Shown here: piece after piece, positions 1-6,284 of the stretch | Layout of the letters: the number at the start of each line of letters is the position of its first letter | Position numbering within the stretch: the stretch's first letter is position 1 | DNA from: Clostridia bacterium | GTDB lineage: Bacteria; Bacillota; Clostridia; Oscillospirales; Acutalibacteraceae | Assembly (NCBI GenBank): GCA_024404065.1 | Contig: JAKSQR010000041.1 | Span: forward strand, 1-10,741 | Length of the DNA stretch: 10,741 nucleotides | Reading direction: 5' to 3' | Program-made: the position numbers and the translations under genes | The notes under the pieces: model-generated | The model's input: only the letters and a program-made list of their open reading frames with translations | What the model was told of the DNA's origin: nothing | The model's database searches: none

Positions 1-6
1 TGTTTG

Positions 7-15
7 TGTTATAAT
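7..15 (+). promoter_or_regulatory. Extended -10 promoter element upstream of the MATE gene (partial promoter)
   Basis: The sequence TGTTATAAT fits an extended -10 box (TGn followed by a perfect TATAAT at 10-15). It lies 34 nt before the MATE start codon, which would give a leader of about 28 nt. The -35 region would fall before the window, so only half of the promoter can be judged. That this promoter drives the MATE gene is inferred from position. Confidence 0.55.
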
Positions 16-49
16 TCCTGCCGTTAATGACTGAAAGAAAGTGAAATAA

Positions 50-1435
50 ATGAAGGAAAATAATTTTACAACAGGGCGTATTTTAATGCCCCTTATGAAA
101 TTTGCACTGCCTGTGCTTTTTGCATTTTTCCTGCAGTCAATGTACGGCGCAGTTGACCTTATGGTAGTAGGCAAATTTGCTGCACCCACAGAGCAGTCTG
201 CAGTAGCAACAGGCTCACAGATACTTGTTACAATTACAAATGTTATTGTGAATTTTGCAATGGGTGTTACCATTTACTTAGGTCATCTTATAGGTGAGGG
301 TAACAGTCATAAGGGCGGCAAGGTTATAGGTACGGGTATTATTCTTTTTGGCGGAATTTCCGTTGCGCTTACCGCACTTGTGCCCATTTTTTCTCCACAG
401 CTTTGCAGATGGATGAATGCCCCTGCAGATGCCTTTGCAAGCACAGTAGATTATGTAAAAATTTGCGGTCTTGGTATAATTGTTATAACCGCTTATAATC
501 TTATCGGCAGTATTTTCAGGGGAATAGGTGACTCAAAAACTCCCCTTATGACCGTTGCAATCGCCTGCGTTTTCAATATTGTGGGCGATATAGTACTTGT
601 TAAGAATTTCGGTCTTGGTGCAAGGGGTGCAGCCTACGCAACAGTAGGTGCGCAGTTTATAAGCGTTGTAATCTCATTTATCGTAATTGCAAAAAGGGAT
701 TTACCCTTTGAGTTTGGCAGAAAGTATATAAAAGCTGATAAAACCTCTATGCGCAAAATAGTTGCCTTCGGTCTTCCTATGGCACTTCAGGATTTGCTTG
801 TAGGCTTATCTTTTGTGGTTATACTTGCAGTTGCAAATAAATTTGGCGCTCAGGTTTCAGCTGCTGTCGGTGTAGCAGAAAAGGTATGCGCATTTATTAT
901 GCTTCTGCCTATTTCACTTATGCAGGCAATCAGTGCCTTTGTTGCACAAAACTATGGTGCAGGCAAGTATGACAGGGCAATAAAGGCCTTCCGTTACGCT
1001 GTGGAGGCTTCCATAGCTTTTGGTGTGGTTATGTTTTTATTTGCCTATTTCAAAGGCGATCTGCTTGCCGTTATTTTCAGCAAGGATTCAACCGTTGTAA
1101 ATTATGCCTTCCATTACCTTAAGGCTTATGCAATAGATTGCCTTTTCACCTGCTTCCTTTTCTGCTATATCGGATTTTTCAACGGAATTGGCAAAACTGC
1201 TTTTGTAAGCGTGCAGGGTGTTTTAGGCGCTTTTGCAATAAGAGTGCCTGTGTGCATTTTTATGAGTAAATGGGACGTATTTGCAGATAATGTTATCTAC
1301 CGCATTTTCCATATAGGCTTAAGTATTCCCTGCTCCACAATTTTTCAGATTATCTTATGTACAGTCTGCTTTGTAATTGTGAGAAAAAAGCTGTTAAGCA
1401 GAGAAAATGAAAAGCTTCAGGAAAAGAATAATTGA
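50..1435 (+). CDS. MATE family efflux transporter
   Basis: A 461-residue integral membrane protein of the usual MATE length, with about 12 predicted hydrophobic segments in two halves (roughly residues 15-215 and 235-445). The N-terminus has the typical MATE pattern: a short TTGRILMPLMKFALP stretch, then a first helix running into YGAVDLMVVGKF (32-43). Residues 157-166 (RGIGDSKTPL) match the conserved loop near the end of the first half, and FFNGIGKTAF (376-385) is its counterpart in the second half. MATE proteins export cationic drugs or metabolites in exchange for Na+ or H+ across the cytoplasmic membrane; the substrate cannot be told here. The ATG at 50 is preceded only by a weak purine-rich site (GAAAGAAAGTGA), but no better in-frame start is visible. 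A terminator follows, so it is probably monocistronic. It could be of the DinF/MepA type; the subfamily is not resolved. Confidence 0.93.
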   Translation: MKENNFTTGRILMPLMKFALPVLFAFFLQSMYGAVDLMVVGKFAAPTEQSAVATGSQILVTITNVIVNFAMGVTIYLGHLIGEGNSHKGGKVIGTGIILFGGISVALTALVPIFSPQLCRWMNAPADAFASTVDYVKICGLGIIVITAYNLIGSIFRGIGDSKTPLMTVAIACVFNIVGDIVLVKNFGLGARGAAYATVGAQFISVVISFIVIAKRDLPFEFGRKYIKADKTSMRKIVAFGLPMALQDLLVGLSFVVILAVANKFGAQVSAAVGVAEKVCAFIMLLPISLMQAISAFVAQNYGAGKYDRAIKAFRYAVEASIAFGVVMFLFAYFKGDLLAVIFSKDSTVVNYAFHYLKAYAIDCLFTCFLFCYIGFFNGIGKTAFVSVQGVLGAFAIRVPVCIFMSKWDVFADNVIYRIFHIGLSIPCSTIFQIILCTVCFVIVRKKLLSRENEKLQEKNN

Positions 1436-1445
1436 GTATTTTCAA

Positions 1446-1470
1446 GGCTCCCTCAGGGGAGCTTTTTTGC
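1446..1470 (+). terminator. Intrinsic terminator after the MATE gene
   Basis: A 9-bp hairpin (arms 1446-1454 and 1459-1467, loop TCAG, one G-U pair in the lower stem) is followed by a T run to 1470. It begins 10 nt after the MATE stop codon. Its flanks and lower stem (TTTCAAGGCTCC and GGAGCTTTTT) are nearly identical to those of the terminator at 4537-4562. Confidence 0.88.
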
Positions 1471-1510
1471 TTTATAACGGCATAATTCCAAAACTACAAA
1501 GTACAATAAA

Positions 1511-1526
1511 GCGTACTGTAATACGC
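1511..1526. repeat. Small inverted repeat upstream of the murD promoter
   Basis: Perfect 5-bp inverted repeat GCGTA-(6 nt)-TACGC ending 7 nt before the murD -35 box. The position would suit a regulator site, but arms this short occur easily by chance, and no known operator is recognised. Confidence 0.25.
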
Positions 1527-1533
1527 CGTGAAT

Positions 1534-1561
1534 TTGACAATAATAAAAAAAGTGTTATAAT
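1534..1561 (+). promoter_or_regulatory. Consensus sigma-A promoter for murD
   Basis: A perfect -35 hexamer TTGACA (1534-1539) and a perfect -10 hexamer TATAAT (1556-1561) are separated by 16 bp. The expected start point is near 1568, giving a leader of about 40 nt. It lies after the MATE terminator, so murD starts its own transcription unit. The hexamers are seen directly; activity is inferred. Confidence 0.85.
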
Positions 1562-1608
1562 ATACAGTACTTTATAATAGGTTTTTAGCATTACGGAGGC
1601 AAACTCAA

Positions 1609-2952
1609 ATGGATTTCACAGGCAAAAAGGTACTTGTTGTAGGCCTTGCACGCAGTGGTATGGCAGCTATTAAGGTGCTTAAATCACTTGGTGCAGAAGT
1701 TACACTTTCAGAGAGCAAAAAGAAAGAAGATATTAAGGATGCTTCAATCCTTGAGGATATGGGCGTTACAATTACAGACCAGAGCCCTGAGGTATTTGAG
1801 GGCGATTACGACCTTTGCGTAAAGAACCCCGGTGTACCCTACAGAAGCCCTGCAATGGCACGCCTTGCAGAGAGAAATATCCCCGTAATTACCGAGATAG
1901 AGCTTGCCTATCAGGTGAGTAAGCCTCAGCACTATGTTGCAATTACAGGCACAAATGGTAAAACTACAACCACCACTCTCACTTATGAGATTCTCAATAA
2001 AGCCTTCCCCGGCAAAGCACATCTTTGCGGTAACATAGGCATTCCCCTTTGTGAAATGGTTATGAAATATAACCTTATGGAGGAGGAAGGTCACTATATC
2101 GCACTTGAAATAAGCAACTTCCAGCTTGTTAATATTGATAAGTTTGAGCCCGATGTAGCTACAATTATCAACCTTACCCCCGACCACGTAGATTTTATGG
2201 GCGGCCTTGATAATTACTACAAATCAAAAACTGAAGTTTACAGAAATATGAAGGGTGACGAAACCTTCATCCTTAATGCAGATGACCCCGTACTTGCAGA
2301 GTATGTTGCAAAGTACCCCGTAGGCTGTGTAAGCCAGTCCTTCAGCCTTGATAATACCGATGCTGATAACTACATCAGTGATGGTTATATGTGGGTTAAG
2401 GGCGAAAAGGTACTTCCCCTTGACGCAGTAAAGCTTGTAGGTAAGCACAACCTTCAGAATGTAATTATTGCCATCTCCGCAGCAAAGGCACTTGGCATTT
2501 CAAATGAGATTATTACTGAGGCAGTTTCAGAGTTTACAGGTGTTGAGCATCGTATTGAGTTTACCCGTGAGCTTAACGGAGTAAAGTACTATAACGATTC
2601 AAAGGGCACCAATACAGACGCAACAATCACTGCTCTCAAGAGCTTTGACAAGGGCGTTATCCTGCTTGTGGGCGGCTTTGAAAAGGGTCTTTCCATGGAC
2701 GAAATGAAAAAGTACCTTACACCTGTAAAAAAGGTTATCGGCTACGGCTTCTGCGGACCAAGGCTTGTAAAGGACCTTGTAGGTGATGACGGCATAGTAG
2801 TAGAGAATCTTGAGCAGGCAGTAAATGAGGCAGTTAAGATTGCAGAGCCCGGCGATACAGTACTTCTCTCACCCACCACCAGCTCATTTGACCAGTACAC
2901 CTGCTTTGAAGAGCGTGGTGAGCATTTCAAAAAGATTGTTAATTCTCTGTGA
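1609..2952 (+). CDS. murD: UDP-N-acetylmuramoyl-L-alanine--D-glutamate ligase
   Basis: MurD is the cytoplasmic ATP-dependent ligase that adds D-glutamate to UDP-MurNAc-L-Ala during peptidoglycan precursor synthesis. The 447-residue length is normal. The N-terminal nucleotide-sugar domain carries VVGLARSG (10-17). The central Mur ligase domain has the ATP loop GTNGKTT (114-120), EISNFQL (167-173), NLTPDHVDF (188-196) and a lysine at about 207 in the usual place of the carbamylated lysine. The C-terminal domain shows HRIE, then NDSKGTN (329-335) and SPTTSSFDQY (421-430), all MurD landmarks. The start ATG is 9 nt after GGAGG (1595-1599). Two local motifs differ from the form I know best: EISNFQL where ELSSFQL is common, and HVDFMGG where HLDRH is common. 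Residues essential for nucleotide binding look intact. It is transcribed from its own promoter, possibly together with the wall gene 62 nt downstream. Confidence 0.96.
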   Translation: MDFTGKKVLVVGLARSGMAAIKVLKSLGAEVTLSESKKKEDIKDASILEDMGVTITDQSPEVFEGDYDLCVKNPGVPYRSPAMARLAERNIPVITEIELAYQVSKPQHYVAITGTNGKTTTTTLTYEILNKAFPGKAHLCGNIGIPLCEMVMKYNLMEEEGHYIALEISNFQLVNIDKFEPDVATIINLTPDHVDFMGGLDNYYKSKTEVYRNMKGDETFILNADDPVLAEYVAKYPVGCVSQSFSLDNTDADNYISDGYMWVKGEKVLPLDAVKLVGKHNLQNVIIAISAAKALGISNEIITEAVSEFTGVEHRIEFTRELNGVKYYNDSKGTNTDATITALKSFDKGVILLVGGFEKGLSMDEMKKYLTPVKKVIGYGFCGPRLVKDLVGDDGIVVENLEQAVNEAVKIAEPGDTVLLSPTTSSFDQYTCFEERGEHFKKIVNSL

Positions 2953-2980
2953 TAAGCAGATTATTATAAATTCTCAAATC

Positions 2981-2996
2981 AGTACACAGTTGTACT
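2981..2996. repeat. Short inverted repeat between murD and the M23-SpoIID gene
   Basis: Perfect 6-bp inverted repeat AGTACA-CAGT-TGTACT, followed by TTTT and then the ribosome binding site of the next gene. As RNA it would be a weak AU-rich hairpin, too weak to call a terminator; as DNA it could be an operator-sized palindrome. The rest of the 62-nt gap is AT-rich with no convincing promoter. Confidence 0.3.
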
Positions 2997-3014
2997 TTTA
3001 ATTAGGAGGAAAAT

Positions 3015-4532
3015 ATGGATAAGATAATTTCACTTATCGTGTCAATTCTCACAGCATTCCTCAACGTAATCCAGACTCTTCTGGGTTTAGGAGGATCTAT
3101 CTCAATCAAACCCCCTGAAACAGATAAGAAACCCACACAGTGGCCCGTAAGCGCTGTAACTGTAATCGCAAAGGGTTACGGCTATCAGGCAGACGGCACA
3201 TATCACAATGGTATTGATATCGTTCTTAAGGAAGGCGAAACCGAAGGTCAGCTTTTCTGCGCTATCGGTGACGGTAAAGTTATTGAAGTAAAGAACGGCG
3301 ATACAAGTGGCACAGGCTATGGTAACTACGTTATAGTTGAGCATAGCGACGAGAAGTACATTTCACTTTACTCACAGGCTCAGGAAATTACCGTAAAGCA
3401 GGGCGAACTTGTTGATAAGGGTCAGACCCTTGGTAAAATCGGTAAGTCAGGTGACGCAACCACTGCACACCTTCACCTTGGTGCATACAGCACAGATAAT
3501 AAGGGTCACTACACAGAAATCAGCCCCCTTACAATAGTTGATAACCCCTATCCACAGCCCACAGAGCCCAAGCCCACAGATCCTACACCCAGCAATCCCA
3601 CAAATCCCACAGATCCAACACCTTCAGTTACAATTCCTGTAACTTATGAATATCCTTATAAAGTTCCTACCACTCAGGTTAAGGTTCCTGATGGCGGCTT
3701 CAAGGGTACATTCACCTTCACAACCTATGGTTGGGGTCATGGCGTTGGTATGAGCCAGGAAGGTGCTATTGCTATGGCTAAGGATGGCAAGAGCTTTAAG
3801 GAAATTCTTTTACATTACTATCCCGGTACTGAAATTTCAGTAGATTCAAGCACTCCCGCAACAGTTACAAAGAACGGTAATAATGTTCCCATACTTGAGT
3901 ACTTATGTAAGACCGTTATGCAGGAAATCGGTGACGGCGCTCCCATGGAGGCACTCAAGGCACAGGCAGTAGCAGCTTACACCTATGGTAAGAAGTACGG
4001 TTACGGTAGCGGTCAGGCTTATAACAGCAGCTTCAAGTATTCCGGCACAAATGTTGAAAAGGCTTGTATGGCAGTGCTTGGTATGACTGCAGCTACAGAT
4101 ACTCCCAAGGCAATGTATGTTACCTATAAGGGCGAAACTGCTGAAACCTTCTACTTTGATTCAGCAGCAGGCAAAACCACATCCTGCAAGGCTGCCTGGG
4201 GCGGCGACGAGCCTGATTACCTTAAGGGCGGCGTAACAAGCCCTGAGGATATCAATAAGGTTAAGTACACAAAGACTATATCCGCACAGGATATGTATAA
4301 TCTTATTATGAAGTATGACAGCAAGGCTTGCCTTTCAGAGAACCCTGCTGAGTGGATTTTCATCCTCAGCCAGGACGCATCAGTAGATGCAAACACAGGC
4401 TATGTTTATGAGGTTCAGCTTGGCAGCGTTAAGCTTTCAGGTCTTAACTTCAGAGAGCAGCTTATGGGTAACGGAAATCTCAGATCTCACTGCTTCACAG
4501 TTACTTACGACCCCAACGGCACAGTAGCATAA
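3015..4532 (+). CDS. M23/LytM-like and SpoIID-like fusion cell-wall protein
   Basis: A 505-residue modular protein. Residues 4-27 are hydrophobic and probably a signal anchor, although the n-region has only one Lys and no clear cleavage site is visible. Residues 60-172 resemble an M23/LytM endopeptidase, with the zinc-site HxxxD (H64, D68) and HLH (H152, H154). At the usual second catalytic His (YxH) it reads YSQ, so Q121 replaces His and activity is uncertain. A Pro/Thr-rich linker (178-208) follows. The rest is SpoIID-like, a family of peptidoglycan lytic transglycosylases: GWGHGVGMSQ (239-248) and HYYPGTE (267-273) come first, then LEYLCKTVMQE (294-304, E304 matching the catalytic Glu) and ALKAQAVAAYTY (313-324). 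This order is opposite to B. subtilis SpoIID. The start ATG has a strong AGGAGG (3004-3009) 5 nt away. Position after murD and before a terminator supports an envelope role, in sporulation, division or wall turnover. The exact role is unknown. Confidence 0.85.
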   Translation: MDKIISLIVSILTAFLNVIQTLLGLGGSISIKPPETDKKPTQWPVSAVTVIAKGYGYQADGTYHNGIDIVLKEGETEGQLFCAIGDGKVIEVKNGDTSGTGYGNYVIVEHSDEKYISLYSQAQEITVKQGELVDKGQTLGKIGKSGDATTAHLHLGAYSTDNKGHYTEISPLTIVDNPYPQPTEPKPTDPTPSNPTNPTDPTPSVTIPVTYEYPYKVPTTQVKVPDGGFKGTFTFTTYGWGHGVGMSQEGAIAMAKDGKSFKEILLHYYPGTEISVDSSTPATVTKNGNNVPILEYLCKTVMQEIGDGAPMEALKAQAVAAYTYGKKYGYGSGQAYNSSFKYSGTNVEKACMAVLGMTAATDTPKAMYVTYKGETAETFYFDSAAGKTTSCKAAWGGDEPDYLKGGVTSPEDINKVKYTKTISAQDMYNLIMKYDSKACLSENPAEWIFILSQDASVDANTGYVYEVQLGSVKLSGLNFREQLMGNGNLRSHCFTVTYDPNGTVA

Positions 4533-4536
4533 TTTC

Positions 4537-4562
4537 AAGGCTCCGCTTCGGCGGAGCTTTTT
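4537..4562 (+). terminator. Intrinsic terminator with UUCG tetraloop
   Basis: A GC-rich hairpin (GCTCCGC, TTCG loop, GCGGAGC) with a lower A-T/G-U extension (arms 4537-4546 and 4551-4560) and a T run to 4562. The C(UUCG)G loop is unusually stable. It starts 5 nt after the M23-SpoIID stop codon and separates the envelope genes from the rimP operon. Confidence 0.93.
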
Positions 4563-4593
4563 GCACTTAAATAGGAATTATATAAATAAATGC

Positions 4594-4621
4594 TTGACTT
4601 TTATAATATTTATAGTATAAT
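4594..4621 (+). promoter_or_regulatory. Sigma-A promoter of the rimP-nusA-infB operon
   Basis: A -35 box TTGACT (4594-4599, five of six matches) and a perfect -10 box TATAAT (4616-4621) are 16 bp apart, the same spacing as the murD promoter. Transcription should start near 4628, giving a leader of about 73 nt that contains the attenuator described next. Confidence 0.82.
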
Positions 4622-4648
4622 GCGTATGTAAGTTAATAAAGTGTGATG

Positions 4649-4681
4649 AAAGGAGTGGCCAAGGCCGCTTCTTTTGTTTTT
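4649..4681 (+). terminator. Predicted attenuator hairpin in the rimP operon leader
   Basis: An 11-bp stem (4649-4659 with 4664-4674, loop CAAG, two G-U pairs) runs into TTTTGTTTTT. This is intrinsic-terminator architecture placed about 20 nt after the predicted transcription start and before the first gene, so it could cut off the whole operon. The left arm contains AAAGGAGTG, a copy of the rimP ribosome binding site at 4687-4695. The right arm can therefore pair either with the left arm or with the true binding site. Conditional terminators upstream of rimP-nusA operons have been described in other bacteria; regulation here, for example feedback by NusA, is an inference. Confidence 0.7.
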
Positions 4682-4686
4682 GTCAG

Positions 4687-4693
4687 AAAGGAG
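4687..4693 (+). promoter_or_regulatory. rimP ribosome binding site
   Basis: AAAGGAG ends 7 nt before the ATG at 4701 and decides this start over an in-frame TTG at 4674, which lies inside the leader terminator. The site can form about 10 bp with the terminator's right arm (4666-4675), so its access may be regulated. Confidence 0.8.
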
Positions 4694-4700
4694 TGTTACT

Positions 4701-5177
4701 ATGGCAAAAGGTAAGGGCGGCAATGTTGTAAATGCTGTCTGGGAGCTTGCAGAGCCAATCGCCAAGGAGCTTGGCCTTGAAATCTGGGATGTCCGTTTCC
4801 TCAAGGAGGGCGCAGACTGGATACTCAGAATTTTTATTGATAAAGAAGAGGGCATTGATATTGAGGATTGTGTTAATATGACACACGCAATAGATAAGCC
4901 TCTTGATGAGCTTGATCCTATTGACCAGAGCTATAGCCTTGAGGTCAGCTCACCCGGTGTAGAGAGGGATTTAACAAGACCAGAGCATTTTGAAAAGTAC
5001 AAGGGCGCAAACATCAAGGTTAAGCTTATAAGACCTGTTGATGGTCAGCGTGAATTTAACGGCGTGCTTGAGGATTGTGACGGTAAGTTATTTGTACTTC
5101 GCCTTGAAAACGGCGGTGCAATGGAAATAGATAAAAAAGAAACATCATACATTAAATTAGACGACTTTGATATGTAA
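4701..5177 (+). CDS. rimP: Ribosome maturation factor RimP
   Basis: RimP binds the 30S subunit and helps its late assembly. The 158-residue product has the normal family length. The N-terminal alpha/beta domain (about 10-85) includes GLEIWDVRFLKEG (25-37) and ILRIFIDKEEGI (41-52). The family hallmark EVSSPGVERDLTR is at 81-93 (canonical EVSSPGVERPL). The C-terminal Sm-like beta domain (about 95-158) includes NGVLEDCDGKLFVLRLENG (120-138). It is the first gene of the operon, and nusA begins 19 nt after its stop, the conserved pairing in nearly all bacteria. The annotated start follows the strong ribosome binding site; earlier in-frame TTG use would add nine residues that do not look conserved. 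Confidence 0.95.
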   Translation: MAKGKGGNVVNAVWELAEPIAKELGLEIWDVRFLKEGADWILRIFIDKEEGIDIEDCVNMTHAIDKPLDELDPIDQSYSLEVSSPGVERDLTRPEHFEKYKGANIKVKLIRPVDGQREFNGVLEDCDGKLFVLRLENGGAMEIDKKETSYIKLDDFDM

Positions 5178-5196
5178 GAAAGGATGACATGGAAAA

Positions 5197-6264
5197 ATGA
5201 AAAACAGTGCATTTTTTGAGGCAGCCCAGGCAATAGCTGAAGAGAAGGGCGTACCCGTAGAGGCAATTTATGACGCAATTGCAAAGTCAATTGTTACATC
5301 AGTCAGAAGAGATTATGGAGACAGAGAAGATATCGTTTTCTGTGAAATCAAACCCGAAAAGAACATTCTTCGTACCTACGTTGCAAAGCAGGTAGTTGAA
5401 GAGGTTGAGGACCCCGTTGCAGAGATTACTCTTGAAGAGGCTCTCAAGTATAAAAAGAGAATTAAAATCGGCGACACCCTTGAGATTGAAATCCCCACAA
5501 AGGAAGTTAGCCGTATAGCAGCAGTTAAAGGTAAGCACCTCCTTCGCCAGAATATCGGCGATGCAGAGCAGGAGCGCAAGAGAATTGAGCTTCAGGATAA
5601 GAATCAGGAGCTTGCAACTGCAAAGGTTATCAGAGTTGACAGAGATACAAAGGATGCTCTTATTGAAATCGGCAAGGTTGTTGAAAGACTTCCCAGAACA
5701 GAGCAGATTCCTACCGATAACTTTGAAGAGGGCGACTACATCAAGGTTTATATTGCAGATATCCGTGAGGGTAACAAGGGCCCCAAGGCTATGGTTTCCA
5801 GAACTCACGCAGATTTCATTAAGAGACTCCTTGAGCTTGAGGTTCCCGAAATCGTTGATGGTACAGTAGAGATTAAGTCAATTGCCCGTGAGGCAGGCTC
5901 AAGAAGCAAGGTTGCAGTTTACTCTGCAGACCCCAATGTTGACCCCGTAGGTGCATGTATCGGTCAGAAGGGTGCAAGAGTTAACAGCATAGTTGACACC
6001 CTCGGCGGTGAAAAGCTTGATGTTGTTAAGTATGATGATGACCCCGCTGTATTTGTAGCAGCAGCACTTGCTCCTGCAGATGTTGTATCTGTTGAAATTC
6101 TTGATATGGACGAAAAGAAATGTCAGGCAACAGTACCCAACAGTCAGCTTTCACTTGCAATCGGCAATAAGGGTCAGAATGCCCGCCTTGCTGCAAGGCT
6201 TACAAGCTGGAGCATAGATATCAAACCGGAGTTTGAAGAGCCGGTAATAAATTTTGACGACTGA
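5197..6264 (+). CDS. nusA: Transcription termination/antitermination factor NusA
   Basis: NusA binds RNA polymerase and nascent RNA and modulates pausing, intrinsic termination and antitermination. The 355 residues have the standard Gram-positive layout: polymerase-binding N-terminal domain (1-125), S1 domain (about 134-203, ending VSRTH), KH1 with GQKG (256-259) in CIGQKGARVNSI, and KH2 with GNKG (323-326) in AIGNKGQNARLAARL. There are no C-terminal acidic repeats of the E. coli kind. The ATG is 12 nt from AAAGGA (5179-5184), a rather long spacing; two earlier ATGs (5184, 5189) are out of frame and run into early stops. Because NusA acts on intrinsic terminators, it could feed back on the leader attenuator of its own operon (inference). 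Confidence 0.96.
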   Translation: MKNSAFFEAAQAIAEEKGVPVEAIYDAIAKSIVTSVRRDYGDREDIVFCEIKPEKNILRTYVAKQVVEEVEDPVAEITLEEALKYKKRIKIGDTLEIEIPTKEVSRIAAVKGKHLLRQNIGDAEQERKRIELQDKNQELATAKVIRVDRDTKDALIEIGKVVERLPRTEQIPTDNFEEGDYIKVYIADIREGNKGPKAMVSRTHADFIKRLLELEVPEIVDGTVEIKSIAREAGSRSKVAVYSADPNVDPVGACIGQKGARVNSIVDTLGGEKLDVVKYDDDPAVFVAAALAPADVVSVEILDMDEKKCQATVPNSQLSLAIGNKGQNARLAARLTSWSIDIKPEFEEPVINFDD

Positions 6265-6284
6265 TTATTTTAGGAGATAACACA

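Noticed and set aside
1573..1578. A second TATAAT downstream of the murD -10 box.
   Set aside because: No -35 element lies at a proper distance, and the upstream TTGACA/TATAAT pair is already perfect.
1744..2187. A 147-codon minus-strand frame inside murD.
   Set aside because: It lies fully within a well-supported gene, its composition is a Cys/Ile/Leu-rich shadow, and there is no promoter or ribosome binding site.
2962..2970. AT-rich TATTATAAA in the gap after murD, as a possible promoter for the M23-SpoIID gene.
   Set aside because: The nearest -35-like sequence (TTGTTA, 2936-2941) gives a spacer of 20-23 bp, and no sporulation-sigma consensus is recognised, so it is too weak to call.
4646..4714. 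A 22-codon frame (ATG at 4646) spanning the rimP leader terminator and overlapping the rimP start, like a leader peptide.
   Set aside because: No ribosome binding site is visible before its ATG (only AAAGTG), its composition is forced by the hairpin and the rimP binding site, and it has no run of regulatory codons. The RNA hairpin explains the sequence better.
5299..5808. A 169-codon minus-strand frame inside nusA.
   Set aside because: It overlaps conserved NusA domains, is rich in Leu, Asn, Cys and Ser as expected of a shadow, and has no recognisable motif.
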